A stretch of DNA of 64,000 nt from Allomuricauda sp. (GCA_017795045.1 CP051244.1:3653115-3717114); one strand, 5' to 3'; positions 27,724-37,880 are shown, counted from the stretch's first letter. The notes: generated by a model from the letters alone, not told the origin. Numbers and translations are program-made.

Positions 27724-28833
27724 TTAGTCCAAAGCATCTATTACCTTGCCCAAACGCTCGGTGATTTCTGCAATGTCCCCAATTCCGTTTACGGAATGGA
27801 ATTTCCCCTGCTTCTCGTAATACGCTTTCAAAGGGGCTGTTTTTTCATTGTATTCATCAAAACGATTACGGATTTTGCTCTCATCTTGATCATCGGAACG
27901 TCCACTGCTCTTCCCGCGTTCCAACAAACGGGCAATCAACACCTCATCATCGGCTTCCAAAGCGATGGTGGCGTTCACCTTCATGTCCTTGGATTCTAAA
28001 AAATTGTCCAAAGCCTCCGCTTGTGCCGCTGTTCTTGGGAAACCATCAAAAATAAAGCCTGACGCCTCTGGATTTTTCTCCACTTCGTCCTTTAGCATAT
28101 CGATGGTAACCTCATCGGGGACCAAGTCGCCCTTATCGATATAGGATTTGGCCAACTTGCCCAATTCCGTTCCGTTTTTAATGTTGTATCGGAACACATC
28201 CCCTGTGGAAATGTGTTTCAAATTGTACTTCTCTTTCAAGAACCCGGCTTGGGTCCCTTTTCCTGCTCCTGGCTTTCCAAAAAGCACTAGGTTGATCATA
28301 TCTGCTTGGTTTAATTGGTATACTTCCCTCAAATTTCTGCCCATTTCATTATAGTCCAGACCGTAACCCACAATAAAATTATCCGGGATTTCCAACCCCA
28401 CATAATCAATGGCGTATTCACCATTGTAGATTTCGGACTTGTAAAAAAGGGCAGCAATTTTAAATTCCTTCACATTGGTCTGGGAGAACAGGTGTACCAA
28501 TTGTTTCAATGTTCTTCCCGTGTCGACCACATCCTCCAAAATAATAACGCTCTTTCCTTCCATATCTTCCTGCACATCCAACAAGGTCTCCACAATCCCC
28601 GTGGAAGTCAAACCTTGGTAGGAACTCAACCGTACAAAAGAAACTTGGCAAGGATGCTGATACGCCTTTAAAAAGTCGGCCACAAACATGAAGGCTCCGT
28701 TGAGCACACCTACAAAAAGGGGGGTCTCATCCTTATAATCTTCAGCGATTTCCACCGCCATTTTTTCTATGGCCGCAAGGATTTGCTCTTCCTTTAAGTA
28801 AGGTTTAAACAACTTGTTGTTTAGCTTGATCAA
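27724..28833 (-). CDS. hpt-adk: Bifunctional hypoxanthine phosphoribosyltransferase / adenylate kinase
   Basis: One open frame encodes two complete purine enzymes. The N-terminal half is a type I phosphoribosyltransferase with the PRPP motif VIILEDVVDTGRT and the Hpt landmark YVGLEIPDNFIVGYGLDYN. The C-terminal half is a short-lid adenylate kinase (191 residues if started at its internal Met at 28299) with P-loop GKPGAGKGTQ, FIFDGFPRT and RGKSSGRSDD. I chose TTG 28833, which gives the standard Hpt start (M)IKLNNKLFKPYL and 369 residues. ATG 28935 would add 34 residues whose DNA contains a perfect -7 promoter element. The fusion links hypoxanthine salvage to AMP/ADP balance. Similar fusions occur in other Flavobacteriaceae. 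Confidence 0.9.
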   Translation of the reverse strand: MIKLNNKLFKPYLKEEQILAAIEKMAVEIAEDYKDETPLFVGVLNGAFMFVADFLKAYQHPCQVSFVRLSSYQGLTSTGIVETLLDVQEDMEGKSVIILEDVVDTGRTLKQLVHLFSQTNVKEFKIAALFYKSEIYNGEYAIDYVGLEIPDNFIVGYGLDYNEMGRNLREVYQLNQADMINLVLFGKPGAGKGTQAGFLKEKYNLKHISTGDVFRYNIKNGTELGKLAKSYIDKGDLVPDEVTIDMLKDEVEKNPEASGFIFDGFPRTAAQAEALDNFLESKDMKVNATIALEADDEVLIARLLERGKSSGRSDDQDESKIRNRFDEYNEKTAPLKAYYEKQGKFHSVNGIGDIAEITERLGKVIDALD

Positions 28834-28858
28834 CGTATCAGTATTTTGGTCAGGTTGG

Positions 28859-28866
28859 CAAAGATA
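28859..28866 (-). promoter_or_regulatory. Bacteroidetes -7 element (TATCTTTG) for hpt-adk
   Basis: An exact TAnnTTTG match on the minus strand, 25 bp upstream of the TTG start at 28833. It lies inside the longer ATG-started frame, which is the main reason to prefer the TTG. Confidence 0.55.
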
Positions 28867-28920
28867 GCATTTTTTGGGGGTGGTATGCCCAGCATCTTTC
28901 ATCCCTTCAAGGAATTCATG

Positions 28921-28928
28921 TATTTTTG
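28921..28928 (+). promoter_or_regulatory. Bacteroidetes -7 element (TATTTTTG) for purK
   Basis: An exact TAnnTTTG match 23 bp before the purK ATG, preceded by a weak -33-like TTTC about 20 bp upstream. It is divergent from the hpt-adk promoter, about 55 bp away. Confidence 0.55.
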
Positions 28929-28951
28929 CAATCATTCCAATTTAATGATCC

Positions 28952-30106
28952 ATGGATTTTTTCTCTTCCAATTTTAAACTCGGTATTTTAGGGGGTGGGC
29001 AATTAGGCAAAATGATGCTCTACGAAACCCGAAAATGGGACATTCATACCAAGGTCATGGATGCTTCACCCGAAGCGCCCTGCAAAATTGCCTGCAATGA
29101 ATTTGTGGAAGACAGTCTTATGGATTTTGACGCCGTTTACAATTTTGGAAAGGATGTGGATGTCCTTACCATTGAAATTGAAAATGTGAATGTGGACGCC
29201 CTAGAGAAATTGGAACATGAGGGTAAAAAAGTCTATCCTCCGACCAAAGCCTTGCGGACTATACAGAACAAGGCAACCCAGAAACTGTTCTATACGGACC
29301 ACAATATTCCAACTGCCCCGTTCATGCGTTTTGCCTATACATCCGAGATAGAGGACAGTATTTCCAACGGAGGCCTCCAACTTCCTTTTGTTTGGAAGAG
29401 TGCCCAATTTGGATATGACGGCCAAGGTGTGAAAGTCGTTCGGAAAATAGAAGATTTAAACGGTCTTCCCAATGTGGAGTGCATTGCCGAAAAAATGGTT
29501 GATTTTAAAAATGAATTGGCCGTTATCGTAGCACGGAACACCAAAGGTGAAGTAAAAACATACCCTGTAGTGGAAATGGAGTTTCACCCAGAGGCCAACC
29601 AAGTTGAATATGTTATCTGTCCAGCCAGAATTGACGCTTCCGTAGCACAAAAAGCTACTGAAGTGGCCCTCAAAGTAGCTGAACATCTGCAACCCGTAGG
29701 ATTATTGGCCGTGGAATTGTTTCAAACGCAGGATGACCAAATTCTGGTCAACGAAGTGGCTCCAAGACCACACAACAGCGGACATTATAGCATTGAGGCC
29801 AGTTACACCAACCAATTTGAACAGCACATCCGGGCCATTTTGGGCCTGCCTTTGGGAAAAACGGATAGCAAAGTGGCAGGAATCATGGTAAATTTGGTCG
29901 GTGCCGAAGGCCATACCGGGGATGTGGTCTATGAACATATGGACGCCATTTTGGAGATGGATGGGGTAACACCACATATCTACGGCAAAAAACAGACCCG
30001 TCCGTTCCGCAAAATGGGACATGTGACCATTGTGGACGAAGATATGGCCAGAGCCCGTGAAGTGGCCCAAAAAGTAAAAGAAACCATCAACGTTGTAAGC
30101 AAATAA
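28952..30106 (+). CDS. purK: N5-carboxyaminoimidazole ribonucleotide synthase PurK
   Basis: A 384-residue ATP-grasp enzyme. The N-terminal LGILGGGQLGKMM starts the pre-ATP-grasp fold, followed by the central ATP-grasp region (PFVWKSAQFGYDGQG, then ELAVIVARN) and NEVAPRPHNSGHYS near residues 268-282, which forms the metal-ATP site. PurK carboxylates AIR with bicarbonate and ATP in de novo purine synthesis. It lies 4 bp upstream of purE, its pathway partner. Confidence 0.96.
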   Translation: MDFFSSNFKLGILGGGQLGKMMLYETRKWDIHTKVMDASPEAPCKIACNEFVEDSLMDFDAVYNFGKDVDVLTIEIENVNVDALEKLEHEGKKVYPPTKALRTIQNKATQKLFYTDHNIPTAPFMRFAYTSEIEDSISNGGLQLPFVWKSAQFGYDGQGVKVVRKIEDLNGLPNVECIAEKMVDFKNELAVIVARNTKGEVKTYPVVEMEFHPEANQVEYVICPARIDASVAQKATEVALKVAEHLQPVGLLAVELFQTQDDQILVNEVAPRPHNSGHYSIEASYTNQFEQHIRAILGLPLGKTDSKVAGIMVNLVGAEGHTGDVVYEHMDAILEMDGVTPHIYGKKQTRPFRKMGHVTIVDEDMARAREVAQKVKETINVVSK

Positions 30107-30110
30107 GAAT

Positions 30111-30602
30111 ATGAGCAAAGTAGCCGTAATCATGGGAAGTACCAGCGACCTGCCTGTTATGCAGGACGCCATCGATATTTTAAAAGAGTTCAATATTGAA
30201 GTGGATGTGGACATTATCTCCGCACACAGAACTCCAGAAAAACTTTTTGATTTTGGCAAAAACGCCCATAAAAATGGATATTCGGTCATCATAGCCGGGG
30301 CCGGCGGAGCCGCACACCTTCCGGGAATGGTGGCATCCTTGTCCCCTTTGCCAGTAATCGGAGTCCCTGTGAAAAGCAGCAACTCCATAGACGGGTGGGA
30401 CTCTGTTCTCTCCATTTTACAGATGCCCGGAGGCGTTCCTGTAGCCACTGTGGCCTTAAATGGCGCAAAAAATGCTGGGATTTTGGCCGCTCAGATCATT
30501 GGGAGTTCAGACCAAGAAATTTTATCGAAAATGGTGGACTACAAACAAGGCCTCAAAGAAAAAGTAATCAAAGGAGCAGAAGAAGTTCGTAACATAAAAT
30601 AA
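30111..30602 (+). CDS. purE: N5-CAIR mutase PurE (class I)
   Basis: A 163-residue class I PurE. Motifs IMGSTSDLPVM (8-18), SAHRTPEKL (with the conserved catalytic His) and AGAGGAAHLPGMVAS are all intact. It converts N5-CAIR to CAIR, directly after PurK in the pathway and in the operon. Confidence 0.97.
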   Translation: MSKVAVIMGSTSDLPVMQDAIDILKEFNIEVDVDIISAHRTPEKLFDFGKNAHKNGYSVIIAGAGGAAHLPGMVASLSPLPVIGVPVKSSNSIDGWDSVLSILQMPGGVPVATVALNGAKNAGILAAQIIGSSDQEILSKMVDYKQGLKEKVIKGAEEVRNIK

Positions 30603-30614
30603 ACCTACGCAGAA

Positions 30615-32651
30615 ATGCCCAATAATAATCCTCTCTTGGAGCCCTTTGATCAAGCTCCATTTTCAAAAATCAAGAACGAACATTTTAAGCCTGCCTTCTT
30701 GGAGGCCATTGAAAGTGCCAAAAAAGAAATTGACGCCATTGTGGAAAACCCTGAAGCGCCCACCTTTGAAAACACTTTGGAGGCTTTGGATTTTTCAGGA
30801 CAGCAGTTGGACAGGGTCTCCAGTGTTTTTTTCAATCTGAACTCCGCAGAAACCAATGAGGAAATCCAAAAAATTGCGCAGGAAGTCTCTCCTTTACTAT
30901 CAGAATTCAGCAATGACATTACCCTGAACCAACCGCTTTTTGAACGCATCAAAACGGTTTACGGACAAAGAGAAAACCTCTCCCTCACTCCTGAGCAGAA
31001 GACTTTGTTGGAAAAGCGCTATAAAAGCTTTAGCAGAAACGGGGCAAACCTAAACGAAGCGGATAAAAAAAGACTTAGGGAAATTGATGCCGAACTGTCC
31101 AAACTAAAACTGAAATTCGGTGAAAATGTACTTGCCGAAACCAACAAATACGAAATGTTGTTGTCCAATGAAGAAGATTTAAAAGGTCTTCCCGAAGGCG
31201 CCAAAGAAGCGGCCGCCCAATTGGCGCAATCCAAAAACAAGGAAGGTTGGCTGATCACCTTGGACTACCCCAGCTATATTCCTTTTATGAAATATGCTGA
31301 AAATAGGGTGTTGCGCAAAGAATTGTCCTTGGCCTTTGGCAGTAAGGGATTCCATAATGATGCATTGGACAATCAAGAAAATGTACTGCAAATTGTCGCC
31401 CTTCGCCATGAACGCGCCAACCTATTGGGTTACGCTACCCATGCCCATTTTGTCCTGGAAGAACGCATGGCCGAAACCCCTGAAAAAGTGCTTGAGTTTT
31501 TGAACGAACTTTTGGAGAAGGCCAAGCCTGCCGCCGAGAGGGAATTTGCGGAGTTGGAGGCCTATGCAAAAGAATTGGATGGTATTGATCATTTGGAAAA
31601 ATGGGACAGTGCCTACTACTCTGAAAAATTAAAGCAGAAACTGTTCAATTTGGACGATGAAAAATTGAAACCTTATTTTAAACTGGAGAATGTCATCAAC
31701 GGAGTTTTCCAAGTCGCTGAAAAATTGTTCGGCCTTACCTTCAAGGAGGTTTTTAATGTGGACAAATACCATGATGAGGTAAAAACTTATGAAGTCTATG
31801 GGGACTCGGGCAACTTTGTTTCCCTTTTTTATGCCGATTTCCATCCCCGTCCCGGGAAACGTGGTGGGGCTTGGATGACCTCGTACAAACCACAGTATAC
31901 CCGTAACGGCAAAAATAGTCGGCCCCATGTCTCCAACGTATGCAATTTCACGAAGCCAACTGCTTCAAAACCTTCGTTGCTTACCTTCAATGAGGTAACC
32001 ACTTTGTTCCATGAGTTTGGGCACGCCCTTCATGGGATGTTGGCCAACACGGTCTATCCAGGTCTTTCTGGAACTTCGGTGTATTGGGATTTTGTGGAAC
32101 TGCCCAGTCAGGTAATGGAAAACTGGTGCTATGAAAAAGAAGCCTTGGAACTTTTTGCCTTTCACTATGAAACGGGGGAGCTTATTCCCATGGAATTGGT
32201 GGAAAAGATAAAGGAATCCGCCACTTTTCAAGAGGGCATGGCCACCATCCGACAATTGAGTTTTGGCTTTTTGGATATGGCCTGGCACGGTTCGGACCCA
32301 TCCAATATAAAAGATGTAAAAGATTACGAAACCAGAGCCTTTGAAAGCACTGCTTTGTTCCCAGACACCCCCGAAACCTGCATGAGCACTTCTTTCTCCC
32401 ATATTTTTCAAGGTGGATATTCCTCCGGGTATTACAGTTACAAATGGGCCGAGGTTTTGGATGCGGATGCTTTTGCTTATTTCAAGGAAAAAGGGATTTT
32501 CAACAAGGAAATTGCGGATAGGTTCAAGGAACATGTACTTTCCAAAGGAGGCACGGAAAATCCCATGGAACTGTACAAACGTTTTAGGGGCTCCGAGCCT
32601 AAAATCGATGCTTTATTGGAACGGGCCGGACTACTGGAAACAAAAGACTAG
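30615..32651 (+). CDS. M3-family oligopeptidase (Dcp/OpdA-like)
   Basis: A 678-residue zinc metallopeptidase without a signal peptide, so cytoplasmic. The thermolysin-like motif HEFGH (H466, E467, H470) is in FHEFGHALHGML, and a downstream Glu follows in VELPSQVMENW. Family landmarks GYSSGYYSYKWAEVLDADAF and the TFxN-like early region PTFENTLEALD are present. It degrades short peptides, recycling amino acids. It lies 12 bp after purE, probably in the same transcript; no functional link to purines is obvious. Confidence 0.94.
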   Translation: MPNNNPLLEPFDQAPFSKIKNEHFKPAFLEAIESAKKEIDAIVENPEAPTFENTLEALDFSGQQLDRVSSVFFNLNSAETNEEIQKIAQEVSPLLSEFSNDITLNQPLFERIKTVYGQRENLSLTPEQKTLLEKRYKSFSRNGANLNEADKKRLREIDAELSKLKLKFGENVLAETNKYEMLLSNEEDLKGLPEGAKEAAAQLAQSKNKEGWLITLDYPSYIPFMKYAENRVLRKELSLAFGSKGFHNDALDNQENVLQIVALRHERANLLGYATHAHFVLEERMAETPEKVLEFLNELLEKAKPAAEREFAELEAYAKELDGIDHLEKWDSAYYSEKLKQKLFNLDDEKLKPYFKLENVINGVFQVAEKLFGLTFKEVFNVDKYHDEVKTYEVYGDSGNFVSLFYADFHPRPGKRGGAWMTSYKPQYTRNGKNSRPHVSNVCNFTKPTASKPSLLTFNEVTTLFHEFGHALHGMLANTVYPGLSGTSVYWDFVELPSQVMENWCYEKEALELFAFHYETGELIPMELVEKIKESATFQEGMATIRQLSFGFLDMAWHGSDPSNIKDVKDYETRAFESTALFPDTPETCMSTSFSHIFQGGYSSGYYSYKWAEVLDADAFAYFKEKGIFNKEIADRFKEHVLSKGGTENPMELYKRFRGSEPKIDALLERAGLLETKD

Positions 32652-33007
32652 CAACATTCAATAAACGACTTGTTGCTTCCACTGGACCAGGAAATGATTC
32701 CAATGGTGGCAATGACCACAAACGCTCCCAGTGCCGAGGCCACAATGGTTTTTCCTACGGAATATTTTCGCATCCGGCTTTCGGTGATCATGGATTTCTG
32801 AATGGTCATTTCCGTTTTGTCCTGCACCACCACCAAGGTCGAATCGGTCACCGCTTTGATAAGCACTTTCTCCATCTCGCGGTCCCCCATCCTGATTTCA
32901 TATCGCTTCCCGACCACATAGTCGGAATCAGCGGTATTGAGTTGCTGATAGGTATAACAACTGTTGAACAACATCAAAATGGACAATACACATGCAATTT
33001 TGACCAT
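32648..33007 (-). CDS. Small hypothetical lipoprotein with C-terminal membrane segment
   Basis: 119 residues: lipobox LFNSC (Cys17), a small beta-rich part (about 30-75), then a hydrophobic helix (about 85-105) and a terminal CC. The combination of a lipoprotein leader and a C-terminal hydrophobic helix is common in small Bacteroidetes envelope proteins of unknown role. It converges on the M3 peptidase gene with overlapping stops. Confidence 0.65.
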   Translation of the reverse strand: MVKIACVLSILMLFNSCYTYQQLNTADSDYVVGKRYEIRMGDREMEKVLIKAVTDSTLVVVQDKTEMTIQKSMITESRMRKYSVGKTIVASALGAFVVIATIGIISWSSGSNKSFIECC

Positions 33008-33210
33008 AACCGAAGCGTCTAATAAATGGTTACTTGCTGATTTTCATAAATTTACAAATAAAAACCACACCTGCGGTCCACTACTTTGTCCAACGACCAA
33101 AAATTGAATCCGTGTTAATCTTGGATTAAAGGAATAGCGTAATTGTCTCCAATACCTTTCCTTTGAATGTTTTACAACAAATTGGGTATAAGATCATTCG
33201 GTAAAATCAT

Positions 33211-33218
33211 TACTTTTG
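33211..33218 (+). promoter_or_regulatory. Possible -7 element (TACTTTTG) for the sigma factor gene
   Basis: An exact TAnnTTTG match ending 15 bp before ATG 33234. The leader would be short. A TTG at 33182-33184 is a little too far for a standard -33. Confidence 0.35.
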
Positions 33219-33233
33219 ACACTTCTAACAACT

Positions 33234-33788
33234 ATGGCCGAACATCAACTTCATCCGGACAATTGGGTAGACCAGTACGCAGATTATCTGTTCAATTATG
33301 CAGTGGCACGTGTCAGCGATGCCGAAATTGCCAAAGACTTGGTACAGGAAACATTTTTTGCCGGACTGAATTCCGCCAAAAATTACAAAGGTGATGCGGC
33401 GGAGCGAACATGGTTGATCGCTATCTTAAAGCGAAAGGTCATTGACCACTACCGAAAAATTAATTCCAAAAAAGGAAAAGCTGAAGTTAGGGTGAACTAT
33501 GCGGCCAGTTCCGATTCGGAAGGAGATTGGATCGAGGAACAGGTGGCGGACCCTTTCAGCCAGGATGGCGACAATGCACTTGAGAACGAAGAACTGGGGT
33601 CGGCCATACAGGAATGTATCTCCAAATTGCCCCGTAAGCAGGCCATGGTCTTTCAAATGAAAACGATTCAAGGCATGAGCACTGAGGATATCTGTAATGA
33701 ATTGGGGATTAATCCGTCCAACCTATGGGTAATGATCCACAGGGCAAGAACGGCACTTATGGGTTGTTTAAATGATAATTGGTTTTAG
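33234..33788 (+). CDS. ECF-type RNA polymerase sigma factor
   Basis: 184 residues from ATG 33234. Region 2 is at about 10-80 (YLFNYAVARVSDAEIAKDLVQETF, then RTWLIAILKRKVIDHYRK) and region 4 at about 125-180 (LPRKQAMVFQMKTIQGMSTEDICNELGI..LWVMIHRARTAL), joined by an acidic linker. It directs RNA polymerase to a specific promoter set. The next gene, 2 bp downstream, looks like its zinc-binding regulator. Confidence 0.93.
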   Translation: MAEHQLHPDNWVDQYADYLFNYAVARVSDAEIAKDLVQETFFAGLNSAKNYKGDAAERTWLIAILKRKVIDHYRKINSKKGKAEVRVNYAASSDSEGDWIEEQVADPFSQDGDNALENEELGSAIQECISKLPRKQAMVFQMKTIQGMSTEDICNELGINPSNLWVMIHRARTALMGCLNDNWF

Positions 33789-33790
33789 TT

Positions 33791-34021
33791 ATGAAGATTT
33801 CATGTGAAGAGGCATCACATATCTGCACCAAATCACAGTACAAGGAAGCCAGCTTTTGGGAAATCCTAAAGCTTCGCTTGCATATACTGTATTGCAAGAC
33901 TTGTGCACATTACTCCAAGCGTAACGGCACCCTTACTTCTTTGTGCGATAAGGCGGGACTGAACGTCCTTTCCAAAGAGGACAAGGAATGCATGAAAAAA
34001 GACTTGGAAAAAAGACTTTAA
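33791..34021 (+). CDS. Small zinc-finger protein, putative anti-sigma factor
   Basis: 76 residues, soluble. C5 and H10 are followed by H31-x3-C35-x2-C38 (HILYCKTC), the HxxxCxxC pattern of zinc-binding anti-sigma (ZAS/zf-HC2) proteins. It lacks any transmembrane helix, unlike most Bacteroidetes FecR-type anti-sigmas. Its position, 2 bp after the ECF sigma gene, supports an anti-sigma or co-regulator role, which remains inferred. Confidence 0.7.
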   Translation: MKISCEEASHICTKSQYKEASFWEILKLRLHILYCKTCAHYSKRNGTLTSLCDKAGLNVLSKEDKECMKKDLEKRL

Positions 34022-34842
34022 AAAAGTCCCTTCAACACCCAAAAAAGCAATAGCCACAAAATGGGAAGTCCTTCTACCCAAAACGAAGCAAAATAGCGTT
34101 CTTGCATCTTCTTGTGTGACCTTAGCACAACAACCAATACAACACCCAAAATTAATCGCATTACTATTTCATAGGGATGGATTTCATCCTTGAAAAAAGT
34201 CAGTACAAAGAAAAGGACCACCAATACCATTCCCAACTGTTGCGTACTTTTTACGCCCAAAACCTGAGGCAGGGTCCTGAGGTTTTCATCATCCCATTCA
34301 AGATCTCGTATTTCAAAGGGCAATATGAGGACCACCACCAAAATAAAACGTTGCAGGAACCATATCCACACATCCCACCCTACAGGAGCTTTGGCATCCA
34401 AAACAGGTAAGAGCACCGTAAAACCAACCCAGACCAAGGCCACAATATAAATTTTAAATCCTCCCAGATTTCTCAGGTTTTTGGCTTCTGGCAGCAAGGG
34501 CACCGCGTACAATGTGGATATAAGACCTAAAATCGCAATGACCATCCACATGTCACGATCCAATTGAAACAAGAAATAAACAGCAAGTCCAAAGCACAGA
34601 AAACTGAAAACCTGTATGTATTTATGGTACACATTGGACACAATCAGGTATTTATAGGCCTCTACCCCATACTTGATAAAATTATAGCATACTATCACCC
34701 CAAAAAAGGTGAAGCCCATCAAGGAAAAATCCCAAGGAGCTTCCAAAAGATCAAACGTGACCCCCATAAGTGAAACCACGGCAAGGGCCACATGCACACT
34801 GGCATCCAGATAGAAATCAAAGATGAATTTTAGGCTTCTCAT
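34018..34842 (-). CDS. UbiA-superfamily-like integral membrane protein
   Basis: 274 residues from ATG 34842 with about eight hydrophobic helices. Polar cytoplasmic stretches CYNFIKYGVEAYKY (about 58-71) and PFEIRDLEWDDENLRTLPQVLG fall where UbiA prenyltransferases have their two Asp-rich motifs; the second keeps DLEWDD, the first has no DxxxD. I therefore call it UbiA-like with uncertain activity. It converges on the zinc-finger gene with a 4-bp overlap. Confidence 0.65.
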   Translation of the reverse strand: MRSLKFIFDFYLDASVHVALAVVSLMGVTFDLLEAPWDFSLMGFTFFGVIVCYNFIKYGVEAYKYLIVSNVYHKYIQVFSFLCFGLAVYFLFQLDRDMWMVIAILGLISTLYAVPLLPEAKNLRNLGGFKIYIVALVWVGFTVLLPVLDAKAPVGWDVWIWFLQRFILVVVLILPFEIRDLEWDDENLRTLPQVLGVKSTQQLGMVLVVLFFVLTFFKDEIHPYEIVMRLILGVVLVVVLRSHKKMQERYFASFWVEGLPILWLLLFWVLKGLF

Positions 34843-34940
34843 TATACAAAATAGGAACACCCCCCACCCAAGGTTAACCAGTGGTTAACAACTTTGGTTT
34901 GGAGACTACCAAAATTGCTTATTTTCATTGAATTAATCCC

Positions 34941-34948
34941 TAATTTTG
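34941..34948 (+). promoter_or_regulatory. Bacteroidetes -7 element (TAATTTTG) for gcvP
   Basis: An exact TAnnTTTG match 20 bp before the gcvP ATG, with a TTG at 34915-34917 about 23 bp upstream as a possible -33 element. Confidence 0.6.
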
Positions 34949-34968
34949 TGCACTTTATTGGATTGAAC

Positions 34969-37821
34969 ATGAACACAGAAACATTTGCCGCCAGACACAT
35001 TGGCATTGCTGAAAAAGACCTCTCCAAAATGTTTGGGACCATTGGGGTCGACAATATGGAGCAATTGATTTATGAAACCATTCCCGATGATATTAGACTT
35101 AAGGAGCCCTTAAATCTTCCAAAAGGGATAAGTGAACATGAATTTTTGGCCCATATCCAAAAGTTATCGGAAAAAAACCAGATTTTCAAAAGTTATATTG
35201 GATTGGGGTATCACGAATCCCTGACCCCATCCGTAATCAAAAGAAACATCTTGGAGAATCCAGGATGGTATACGGCATACACCCCCTATCAAGCGGAGAT
35301 AGCCCAAGGAAGGCTGGAAGCTCTCCTGAACTTCCAGACCATGGTCACTGACCTCACTGGGATGGAATTGGCCAATGCTTCCCTTTTGGATGAAAGTACC
35401 GCAGCGGCAGAGGCCATGACCATGCTGTTTGAGCTTCGGTCAAGGGAACAGAAAAAAAATGGAGTCGTAAAATTCTTTGTTTCGGAAGAAATTCTTCCCC
35501 AAACCTTGAGCTTGCTCCAGACTCGCGCCATTCCGTTGGGCATAGAATTGGTGGTCGGGAATCACGAAACCTTTGGTTTCTCTGATGATTTTTATGGGGC
35601 CATCCTCCAATACCCCGGGAAATTTGGTCAAGTGAACGACTATGCCGGCTTTGTCCAAAAAGCCAAGGCCAATGAAATTAAAGTGGCCGTTGCTGCCGAT
35701 ATCCTTAGCTTGGTACTTCTTACCCCTCCAGGTGAATGGGGTGTTGATGTGGTCGTTGGCACCACCCAACGCTTTGGTATTCCACTGGGATACGGTGGAC
35801 CCCATGCCGCATTTTTTGCCACCAAGGAAGCATACAAAAGAAATATACCCGGCAGAATCATAGGAGTCACCAAGGACACGGATGGGAACCGAGCCCTACG
35901 TATGGCCCTCCAAACCAGGGAACAGCATATTAAAAGGGACAAGGCCACATCCAATATCTGTACAGCCCAGGTACTCTTGGCCGTAATGGCAGGAATGTAT
36001 GCCGTTTACCATGGCCCCAACGGATTAAGATATATTGCGAACAAAGTACATGGCCAAGCCGCACAATTGGCCAAAACATTGGAGTCCTTTGGTTTTGAAC
36101 AATTGAATTCCTTCTACTTTGACACCATTAGGGTAAAAGTGAAAAATAGCATCGCGCTGCGGGAAATCACCGAAGGACATGGCATTAATCTTAATTATAT
36201 TGATGCCGATACGGTTTCCATATCCCTCAACGAAGCCGTTTCCGAGGAAGACCTTAAGACCATTGTGCTCTGCTTTGCAGAGGCCCACGATATAAAAACA
36301 CACGACGCAGTTCCCCTTGCTTCAGAAGGGATCATTCCAAATGCATTACAGCGCAAAACCCCCTTCTTGGAACATGAGGTGTTCAACGCCTACCATTCCG
36401 AAACGGAGTTGATGCGCTATGTCAAAAAATTGGAGCGCAAGGATTTGGCGCTGAACCACTCCATGATTTCCTTGGGAAGCTGTACCATGAAGCTGAATGC
36501 CGCTTCTGAAATGCTACCCTTGAGTTGGGCGCACTGGGGAAACATCCACCCGTTTGTACCCCTAAACCAGGCTCAAGGATATCAAGAAATGCTCAAGGCT
36601 TTGGAATCCCAATTGAACACGATCACCGGCTTTGCCGCTACCTCCCTACAACCCAATTCAGGAGCTCAGGGAGAATATGCCGGGCTTATGGTAATCAGGG
36701 CCTATCACGAATCGCGTGGTGAAGGGCATCGGAACATATGCCTTATCCCCGCTTCGGCGCACGGAACCAACCCTGCTTCGGCGGTCATGGCAGGCATGAA
36801 GGTGGTAGTGACCAAGACCGATGAAAAAGGAAACATTGATGTGGCCGATTTGGAAGAAAAGGTACAATTGCATTCCGAAAACTTGGCTGCTTTGATGGTC
36901 ACTTACCCATCTACTCACGGGGTCTTTGAATCTTCCATAAAACAAATTACAAGATTGATCCACGAAAATGGTGGACAAGTGTATATGGATGGTGCCAATA
37001 TGAATGCACAGGTTGGACTCACCAACCCGGCTACCATTGGCGCCGATGTATGCCATTTGAACCTTCACAAAACCTTTGCCATTCCACATGGAGGTGGTGG
37101 ACCCGGAGTAGGTCCTATTTGTGTGGCGGAACAGTTAAAACCGTTTTTACCAACCAACCCTGTGATCGAAACAGGGGGCGATACACCTATATCAGCAATT
37201 TCTGCCGCTCCTTGGGGAAGTGCCTTGGTGTGCTTGATTTCATATGGGTATATCAAAATGTTGGGAACAGGTGGCCTTACCAATGCCACCATAGCAGCCA
37301 TCCTCAACGCCAACTATATCAAAGATCGCCTCAAAGGCAAGTTTGACGTGCTCTATACCGGGGAACGTGGTAGGGCCGCACACGAAATGATCATCGACTG
37401 TAGACCTTTTAAAGCCAATGGCATTGAAGTTACCGATATTGCCAAAAGGTTGATTGACTATGGATTCCATGCCCCTACCGTTTCATTCCCTGTGGCCGGA
37501 ACACTTATGATCGAGCCAACCGAGAGTGAAAGCTTGGCCGAACTGGATCGTTTCTGCGATGCCTTGCTATCCATCAGAAATGAGATTGATGAGGCCAGCG
37601 CGGATAATCCCAACAATGTTTTGAAGAATGCCCCACATACCTTGGGCATGATCACCCATGACGTTTGGGAGTTTCCGTATAGCAGACAACAAGCAGCATT
37701 CCCGTTGCCCTATGTGGCCGAAAACAAGTTTTGGCCCAGCATCCGAAGAACGGATGAAGCTTTTGGGGATCGTAATTTAATGTGCACCTGCGCGCCTATG
37801 GAGGCCTACGCAGAAGCATAG
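34969..37821 (+). CDS. gcvP: Glycine dehydrogenase (decarboxylating), GcvP
   Basis: A 950-residue single-chain P-protein of the glycine cleavage system. ATG 34969 ([12 protein letters not shown]) gives the conserved start; the upstream ATG adds 25 unrelated residues over the promoter. The pyridoxal-phosphate Lys is K701 in [16 protein letters not shown]. The N- and C-terminal halves are both present (N-terminal [19 protein letters not shown]). It decarboxylates glycine and passes the aminomethyl group to the lipoyl arm of GcvH. The other gcv genes are not in this window. Confidence 0.97.
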   Translation: MNTETFAARHIGIAEKDLSKMFGTIGVDNMEQLIYETIPDDIRLKEPLNLPKGISEHEFLAHIQKLSEKNQIFKSYIGLGYHESLTPSVIKRNILENPGWYTAYTPYQAEIAQGRLEALLNFQTMVTDLTGMELANASLLDESTAAAEAMTMLFELRSREQKKNGVVKFFVSEEILPQTLSLLQTRAIPLGIELVVGNHETFGFSDDFYGAILQYPGKFGQVNDYAGFVQKAKANEIKVAVAADILSLVLLTPPGEWGVDVVVGTTQRFGIPLGYGGPHAAFFATKEAYKRNIPGRIIGVTKDTDGNRALRMALQTREQHIKRDKATSNICTAQVLLAVMAGMYAVYHGPNGLRYIANKVHGQAAQLAKTLESFGFEQLNSFYFDTIRVKVKNSIALREITEGHGINLNYIDADTVSISLNEAVSEEDLKTIVLCFAEAHDIKTHDAVPLASEGIIPNALQRKTPFLEHEVFNAYHSETELMRYVKKLERKDLALNHSMISLGSCTMKLNAASEMLPLSWAHWGNIHPFVPLNQAQGYQEMLKALESQLNTITGFAATSLQPNSGAQGEYAGLMVIRAYHESRGEGHRNICLIPASAHGTNPASAVMAGMKVVVTKTDEKGNIDVADLEEKVQLHSENLAALMVTYPSTHGVFESSIKQITRLIHENGGQVYMDGANMNAQVGLTNPATIGADVCHLNLHKTFAIPHGGGGPGVGPICVAEQLKPFLPTNPVIETGGDTPISAISAAPWGSALVCLISYGYIKMLGTGGLTNATIAAILNANYIKDRLKGKFDVLYTGERGRAAHEMIIDCRPFKANGIEVTDIAKRLIDYGFHAPTVSFPVAGTLMIEPTESESLAELDRFCDALLSIRNEIDEASADNPNNVLKNAPHTLGMITHDVWEFPYSRQQAAFPLPYVAENKFWPSIRRTDEAFGDRNLMCTCAPMEAYAEA

Positions 37822-37843
37822 TTGAACCGCTGCACACATTGAT

Positions 37844-37880
37844 AAAAAGCCCTGTTTCAATTTGAGAATCAGGGTTTTTC
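37844..37880 (+). terminator. Terminator-like hairpin after gcvP
   Basis: Stem AAAA(G)CCCTG / CAGGGTTTT with a 14-nt loop and a T-run, 22 bp after the gcvP stop. Confidence 0.7.

Noticed and set aside
28834..28935. N-terminal extension of hpt-adk with two Cys residues (CYLC)
   Set aside because: It is not part of the usual Hpt N-terminus, and its DNA carries a perfect -7 promoter element for this gene.
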